Shown here: in pieces, positions 59,641 to 64,000 of the stretch
How positions within the stretch are numbered: the stretch's first letter is position 1
How the letters are laid out: every line of letters begins with the position of its first letter
Origin: Streptoverticillium olivoreticuli subsp. olivoreticuli
GTDB lineage: Bacteria; Actinomycetota; Actinomycetes; Streptomycetales; Streptomycetaceae
Reading direction: 5' to 3'
DNA length: 64,000 nt
NCBI RefSeq assembly: GCF_003391135.1
Contig: NZ_CP031455.1
Span: forward strand, 930,001 to 994,000
Notes under the pieces: model-generated
Told to the model about the DNA's origin: nothing
Databases searched by the model: none
The model's input: only the letters and a program-made list of their open reading frames with translations
Position numbers and translations under genes: made by a program

Positions 59641-60642
59641 TCAAAGTGGCGATGGAGGCACAATGTTGGTGGCCGACACCGCAGGCCGAAGGGCTCGTGC
59701 GAGTGTGACCGCATCCCCGACTGCCCAGATGTGGGTGAAGAACAGGCGTGGCTCTTCCGTGAGACCGTGGTTGTGCAACTCGACGAGGTCGATCGAGCCG
59801 CGGCGCAGGGCGCCGATGGCGTCTTGCACTTCCTGAGCGATCATGACGAAATCGCCGTTGAGTGCGGCGCAGCCGCCGCCTATGGGCTGAAAATTGAAGG
59901 CCGTGGTCGCTCCGAGGCCGGGAGGCAGGACCCGGTTGCCGTCCACGACGGCTTCTCGCCGGATGAATGTGCAGGTGTAGACACCGGCGCCGGCGGTTCC
60001 GCGGGAACCCAGAACGGCGTCGATTCCTGCCGTGTCCAGGTCGAGTCGACCGGGTGGTGCGGTCGGTCGGGGCGGTGGCGTGCCGGTTTCTTCCAGAACG
60101 GCGCGCAGGCGGCGAGCCAGATCGGCAGGGTCGTGACCATGCGCATGGATATGCGCCCACCAGACTGGCGGGGTTTGATTCAACAGATGTTTATGGATCG
60201 CGGTCTGTATGAATCCGTGGGCTTGCAGCGCATCCGTGAGCTTCTGAACTCGGCTCTCGGTGACCACCAAGTCTCCCATGACCATGGTGATTCCGTCGCC
60301 GTAGCGGACGAACGATGCGTGTGAGCCCAGCGCAAGTCCTGGTGTGATCGTGATCCCGCGGGAAACGACGCGGAGATCCCATCGAGGAAAGGGTGTGTGA
60401 TAGAAGAGACCTTGGATCATGTTGCCGGGGCGTCCGAGTATCTTTGCGACCTCCGCCCAAGCTGCCTGAGTCGTGGGCTCGGGGTGTAGATGCCCTGTCG
60501 GCTTCGTCCGAGCGGGCTCGGCGTGGGAGTCGATGACTCTCAGTTTTGCGACCGCAGGTGTCAGCGCGGCTATGGCCAACAGGTTTCGTCGTCGCAGGAA
60601 AGTCGCTCGACCTGGATTTTTATGTGGCTGGCATGCGCTCAT
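59641..60642 (-). CDS. Exported DUF1259 (LppY/LpqO-like) protein
   Basis: A 333-residue protein; ATG 60642 follows AAGGAG. The N-terminus has a twin-arginine-like or basic signal (RATFLRRRNLLAIAALTP). Two copies of the DUF1259 domain follow: one with ILGRPGNMIQGLFYHTPFPR, VMGDLVVTE and WAHIHAHGHD, the other with VYTCTFIRRE, ALNGDFVMIAQEV and HNHGLTEEPRLFFTHIWAVG. This is the layout of LppY/LpqO proteins, whose role is unknown. The repeated His-rich HIHAHGH and HNHG clusters suggest metal binding. No lipobox Cys is evident. Confidence 0.85.
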   Translation of the reverse strand: MSACQPHKNPGRATFLRRRNLLAIAALTPAVAKLRVIDSHAEPARTKPTGHLHPEPTTQAAWAEVAKILGRPGNMIQGLFYHTPFPRWDLRVVSRGITITPGLALGSHASFVRYGDGITMVMGDLVVTESRVQKLTDALQAHGFIQTAIHKHLLNQTPPVWWAHIHAHGHDPADLARRLRAVLEETGTPPPRPTAPPGRLDLDTAGIDAVLGSRGTAGAGVYTCTFIRREAVVDGNRVLPPGLGATTAFNFQPIGGGCAALNGDFVMIAQEVQDAIGALRRGSIDLVELHNHGLTEEPRLFFTHIWAVGDAVTLARALRPAVSATNIVPPSPL

Positions 60643-60976
60643 CCCCGAACTCCTTGCGTCTACCTTGAAGGCGGGCACGGCCACTTCGCGAAAAATCCCG
60701 CAAGGCTTCTTGAGTGTGCGAGCTCAGGATGGGTGCGTGGAAGATCACGCTACGCGGCTCGATACAACACGCTTTCCGCATGCGTTCCCAAATCATTGAG
60801 CGCCTAAGCTGTCGAAGCACAGAAAGAGCCCGTTCGGGTGAACCGACAGCGAACTGGTGTTCCGATACCGGCAGTAGTGCATGCCCAGGGCGCACGCTGT
60901 GGTGCCGGGGTGAACACGGGCCGCGATGCCCGTCGGCTGGTTACTCGTGCTGCCCGGCATGTGCGACCGAGCGTTG
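60643..60976. other. Gap without a supported gene
   Basis: This is the probable promoter region of the DUF1259 gene on the minus strand plus the 3' flank of the oxidoreductase gene. Short frames are present but none has a ribosome site or known domain. Confidence 0.35.
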
Positions 60977-61585
60977 TCACAAAGCGATCAGCTTGCCCGC
61001 GAGCATGCTCAGCGGGCCGCCGGTGTCGAACAGAGGGCCGCCTTCGGCAAGCGATCCGGTGTCGATGGCCTGGAAGCCCGAGCTGTCAGCGAGCTCGGCC
61101 ACCTTCCGCTTGGCACCGGCGTCGTCGCCGGCGAGCAGGACGATGCGACGCCCGCCGTCCACGGCGGGGTTCTCGGCCAGGACGGTGGAGAGATAGGTGT
61201 TGAAGCCTTTCACCATGCGGGAGCCCGGGACGAGCGAGGCGACGATCTCGGTGGGGTGGCGGTCGCCGGTGTCGACCACCTGGATGCCGTCCGGTGTTTC
61301 ACGCAGTGGGTTGATGGGGGCCAGGACTGTCCGTCCCTTCCAGGAGGAGACCGCGGAGGCCGCGTTCTCCTTCTGGTCCCATGTCACGGCCAGGACGACG
61401 ACGTCGCCGAAGTCGGCCGCCTCCTGCGGCGTCCCGGCTGATGCCGTCGCGCCCAGCTCGCTGACCAGCGGCCCGAGTGTCTCGGGGCCGCGTGAGTTCG
61501 CCAGCTTCACCTCGTGTCCGGCCCGGGTGAAGTGCCGGGCCAGAGCGGTACCGATACGGCCCGCACCAATGATTCCAACCTTCAT
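60977..61585 (-). CDS. F420H2:NADP+ oxidoreductase-like protein
   Basis: A 202-residue Rossmann-fold protein of the NADPH-dependent F420 reductase family: KVGIIGAGRIGTALARHFTR, VKLANSRGPETL, DVVVLAVTWDQ, and VKGFNTYLSTVL, then GDDAGAKRKVAELADSSGF and a C-terminal Met/Leu-rich end. Such proteins move hydride between NADP(H) and coenzyme F420, or act as small dinucleotide-binding reductases. ATG 61585 is the first start after the promoter gap. It is divergent from the multicopper oxidase gene. Confidence 0.88.
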   Translation of the reverse strand: MKVGIIGAGRIGTALARHFTRAGHEVKLANSRGPETLGPLVSELGATASAGTPQEAADFGDVVVLAVTWDQKENAASAVSSWKGRTVLAPINPLRETPDGIQVVDTGDRHPTEIVASLVPGSRMVKGFNTYLSTVLAENPAVDGGRRIVLLAGDDAGAKRKVAELADSSGFQAIDTGSLAEGGPLFDTGGPLSMLAGKLIAL

Positions 61586-61934
61586 GGCTTCACCGTCGCA
61601 CACACCCCGGCCCACCGCCCCCGGGACCACTCCCGCAGGTCTCACCGCGTGCGGTAGAACCCTGCGCCCGATCCGCACCATCGCCCGGCGAGGCCGGGAT
61701 TCAGCGGGTCCGGAAGAATGCGCCGGTTGTGTGCGTGCGGAGGTGAAGTCCACGGTCCATGTCCGACCGAGCGCGGACACCGTCGCATCCTGGTACTCGG
61801 GGCCCCGCTACTCGCAGTCCGACCCGTGAAGCGCCGTGGGAGGGGGCCGGGCCTGGGGCGACTCGGGATCCCGGTCACCAGCGGCACGGAAACGCGGGGC
61901 GCCGTCTTGCCGGGCCGGCAGGCCTCGGCGGTAT
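61586..61934. other. Divergent promoter region
   Basis: This 349-base region separates the oxidoreductase and multicopper oxidase genes and should hold promoters for both. I could not find a clear copper-responsive operator or other repeat in it. Confidence 0.35.
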
Positions 61935-63122
61935 ATGGTCGCCGATGTGACTGTGCGCCAGGGGCAATCGCGTCGCCGTTTCATGGGATGGGCCGCCGCC
62001 GCGCTGGGCAGCGGGGCTCTCGTCGGCGGGCACGCGCCCGCGCGGGCGGTACCGCGGCTCAGCCCGGATGCGCCTCTCACCCGGGTGTATTACATCGCGG
62101 CGGATACCGTGATCTGGGACTACGCCCCGCAGGCCCGCAGTCTTATCAGCGGGAAGTCATTCACCACCGAGGAGAGCGTGCTGGCCCGCCCCGGCCTCAA
62201 CCGCCTGGGCTCGGTCTTCCACAAGTCCCAGTACCGCGAGTACACCGACGCGACGTTCACCAAGCTGGCACGCCGGCCCGGGGAGTCGTACATGGGCCTG
62301 CTGGGTCCGGTGATCCGGGCCCATGTCGGCGACACGATCCGGGTGGTGTTCAAGAACAACACCCCGTTCAAGGCCTCGATGCATCCGCACGGCGTTTTCT
62401 ACACGACGTCCGACGAGGGGGCGACGGTCAACGACGGAACCACGGACTCCGTCAGGGACGGCGGCATCGTGGATCCCGGCAAGACTCACACCTATGTGTG
62501 GCAGGTCCCCGAACGGGCCGGACCGGGTCCCAATGACCCCTCGTCCATCGGGTGGCTCTACCACGACCACAGCGTCATGATGGGCGTCCCCGGCACCAAT
62601 GCCGGGCTCGTCGGTCCGATGGTGGTGACCCGCCGTTGCTCAGCCGGGCACTGCACCGCCCCGAAGGACGTCGACCGCGAGGTGTTCGCGCTCTTCACCC
62701 AGTTCGACGAGAACATCAGCCCCTATCTGGAGCAGAACACCGACCGGTTCGGCGGTGGCCAGGAGATCGACCCGACGGACACCACCTTCCTCACCAGCAA
62801 CCGGAAGCCGTGCGTCAACGGCTATCTCTTCGGCAACGGCCCGGCCGGCACCACCGACTCCCGGCCCGCGATCACCATCGACCGGGACACCCGGGTGCGC
62901 TGGTACTGCATCGGCCTCGGCGGGGCGAGGGATACCCACACCCCGCACTGGCACGGCAACACAGTCCTCGTGCGCGGCCACCGCACAGACGTGGTGACCG
63001 TGCTCCCGGCGACCGTGGTCACCGCCGACATGCGTCCCGACAACCCGGGCACCTGGCTCTTCCACTGCCACATCGACGAACACATGATGAGTGGCATGGT
63101 CAGCCGCTACCTCGTCCGATGA
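61935..63122 (+). CDS. Ceruloplasmin-like multicopper oxidase, Tat-exported
   Basis: A 395-residue exported oxidase. The twin-arginine signal reads SRRRFMGWAAAALGSGALVG. The sequence is close to ceruloplasmin/hephaestin domains: YYIAADTVIWDYAPQ, YREYTDATFTKLA and VIRAHVGDTIRVVFKNNTPF. Copper ligands: MHPHGVFY and LYHDHSVM (type 2/3), then HTPHWHG and HCHIDEHMMSGM (type 1 plus type 2/3), so the trinuclear and mononuclear sites are complete. It likely oxidises Cu(I), Fe(II) or phenolics outside the cell. The short length suggests a two-domain architecture that works as an oligomer. Confidence 0.9.
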   Translation: MVADVTVRQGQSRRRFMGWAAAALGSGALVGGHAPARAVPRLSPDAPLTRVYYIAADTVIWDYAPQARSLISGKSFTTEESVLARPGLNRLGSVFHKSQYREYTDATFTKLARRPGESYMGLLGPVIRAHVGDTIRVVFKNNTPFKASMHPHGVFYTTSDEGATVNDGTTDSVRDGGIVDPGKTHTYVWQVPERAGPGPNDPSSIGWLYHDHSVMMGVPGTNAGLVGPMVVTRRCSAGHCTAPKDVDREVFALFTQFDENISPYLEQNTDRFGGGQEIDPTDTTFLTSNRKPCVNGYLFGNGPAGTTDSRPAITIDRDTRVRWYCIGLGGARDTHTPHWHGNTVLVRGHRTDVVTVLPATVVTADMRPDNPGTWLFHCHIDEHMMSGMVSRYLVR

Positions 63123-63208
63123 CCGTCCCCGGGCACCGTCGACTTGTGGTGCTGGAGATCGCAGACAAATAGCGTACGGACTCGCAATCCTCTGACGACG
63201 GCGGGGTG

Positions 63209-63865
63209 TCAGCGGCGTGGCGGGGTCGTGAGGTAGTGGTGCAGCCATGCGGGGAAGTGTGCGAGGCCTGGGAGGACGACCTGCGCTCCGGCCGAGCGCA
63301 GGGTTTCCTCGGTGCAGGTGCCGGTGAGGACGCCCACGGCCAGGGCTCCCGCCGTGCGGGCGCCGTGCATATCGTCGGCGTGGTCGCCGACATGCACGGC
63401 GGTGTCGTACCGCCGCAGGGCCCGGGCCCTGTCCGCGGCCCACAACGAGCCCTCGACGACGTCGGGTTCGATGCGGAGGTGGTCGAGGTGGAGGCGGGCG
63501 TTGCGGGAGTGCCTGGCGGTGGCGATCAGGGCGCGACCGCCCAGGGCCCTGACCGCGGCGACGGCTCCATGGGCGCCCGGCATGGCCTGCGAGAGTGTGA
63601 TCCCGTGCCGTGGGTAGCCGGATATGCAGATGTCACGCGCTCTGGGAACCCGGTCCTCCGGGAACCAGTTGCGCAACTCCTGCTCCAGTGGGACGTCGAC
63701 GTGGTCGGCGGCCACGTCGACGTCGATGTGGGTACCGGTGGCGGCTGCCAGGGCCACGTAGGCGGCCCGGATGCCGGGGCGGGTGTCGACCAGGGTGAGG
63801 TCGAGGTCGAAGCCGACGGTGAAGCGGTGAGTGAGGAAGTGGTTCAACGGCTCATTCTTCCGCAT
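63209..63865 (-). CDS. HAD-superfamily hydrolase
   Basis: A 218-residue phosphatase-type protein. Motif I reads VGFDLDLTLVDTRPG (nucleophile and acid/base Asp). A helical cap follows. Motif II is ALIATARHS, and motifs III/IV are around VHVGDHADDMHGARTAG. ATG 63865 is used; the codon before is TTG. It is probably a phosphoglycolate-phosphatase-like enzyme, but the substrate is unknown. An inverted repeat lies just upstream of the start. Confidence 0.88.
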   Translation of the reverse strand: MRKNEPLNHFLTHRFTVGFDLDLTLVDTRPGIRAAYVALAAATGTHIDVDVAADHVDVPLEQELRNWFPEDRVPRARDICISGYPRHGITLSQAMPGAHGAVAAVRALGGRALIATARHSRNARLHLDHLRIEPDVVEGSLWAADRARALRRYDTAVHVGDHADDMHGARTAGALAVGVLTGTCTEETLRSAGAQVVLPGLAHFPAWLHHYLTTPPRR

Positions 63866-63870
63866 CAAAC

Positions 63871-63884
63871 TAAGGGTGGCCTTA
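63871..63884. promoter_or_regulatory. Inverted repeat next to the HAD gene start
   Basis: TAAGG-GTGG-CCTTA (63871-63884) lies 5 bases upstream of the HAD hydrolase start codon on the minus strand. At that position it could be an operator or overlap the -10 region of a near-leaderless transcript. Confidence 0.35.
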
Positions 63885-63954
63885 CTTGCGATTATTCCTG
63901 GAGCGGGGTGGCCCGACCCGCTCCCGAGGAGGTGGGAGCAGGCCGGGCCGTGAT

Positions 63955-63985
63955 GGCCGTACGGCTCAGGGGGCGCCGTACGGCC
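63955..63985. terminator. Strong stem-loop near the right window edge
   Basis: GGCCGTACGGC (63955-63965) pairs perfectly with GCCGTACGGCC (63975-63985) around a 9-base loop. It is probably the terminator of a gene beyond the right edge, reading toward the window. A second, smaller repeat (GCTCCC with GGGAGC) lies at about 63920-63940. Confidence 0.55.
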
Positions 63986-64000
63986 GGTCGGTGGGTGGCG

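Noticed and set aside
58483..60324. A 613-codon plus-strand open frame
   Set aside because: It is antisense to the zinc alcohol dehydrogenase and DUF1259 genes, which have full motif sets.

Overview
The window looks like actinomycete DNA, most probably Streptomyces. G+C is very high with strongly G/C-ending codons, GTG starts and 4-base stop/start overlaps are common, TTA leucine codons are rare, and there are many secreted proteins and two-component systems. Gene families are mixed and insertion-sequence debris is plentiful, as in an accessory chromosome arm.

Layout. 1-6.3 kb: 3' part of a polyketide/fatty-acid-type synthase operon (KS-AT-DH-PPTase protein cut by the window edge, discrete ACP, alpha/beta hydrolase, glycosyltransferase). 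6.4-12 kb: secreted proteins (a lipoprotein, a HEAGH zinc protease, a papain-like cysteine protease, a membrane-anchored protein). 12.3-14.4 kb: a NarL-type two-component system divergent from a 36-residue orphan peptide gene. 14.8-17.5 kb: broken IS110 and IS5-type transposase genes around an intact operon of a 17-codon leader peptide, a two-domain acetyltransferase and an IF-1 paralogue. 18.0-26.2 kb: four consecutive secreted proteins with different N-terminal catalytic domains (NlpC/P60, DUF1906, Rpf, endonuclease/exonuclease/phosphatase), all fused to the same array of about six FG-GAP/VCBS repeats. 26.3-37 kb: MerR and WYL regulators, a Gfo/Idh/MocA oxidoreductase, a UvrA-like ABC protein, VOC proteins and an MFS pump. 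37-42.6 kb: a Cse-like regulator/kinase operon with two GerMN-type lipoproteins, then an acyltransferase and an SGNH lipoprotein.

42.8-45.7 kb: a compact RiPP-like operon with a 24-residue Cys-ended peptide, a radical SAM/SPASM enzyme and an MFS exporter. 46-51.8 kb: small genes, remnants, a cation diffusion facilitator with its ArsR regulator, and a lectin-LysM protein. 51.9-58.2 kb: a probable small-molecule cluster (MFS, unknown 209-aa protein, two PhyH-type dioxygenases, a radical SAM enzyme with a probable B12-binding N-terminus, a TylF-like methyltransferase). Its first two genes carry early TTA codons, suggesting bldA control. 58.4-64 kb: alcohol dehydrogenase, DUF1259 protein, F420-reductase-like oxidoreductase, ceruloplasmin-like multicopper oxidase and a HAD hydrolase.

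The leads most worth testing are the SPASM RiPP operon, the shared-propeller exoenzyme array, the apparent translational attenuator ahead of the acetyltransferase/IF-1 operon, and the TTA-containing dioxygenase/radical SAM cluster. All identifications come from reading motifs by eye; no database search was run.
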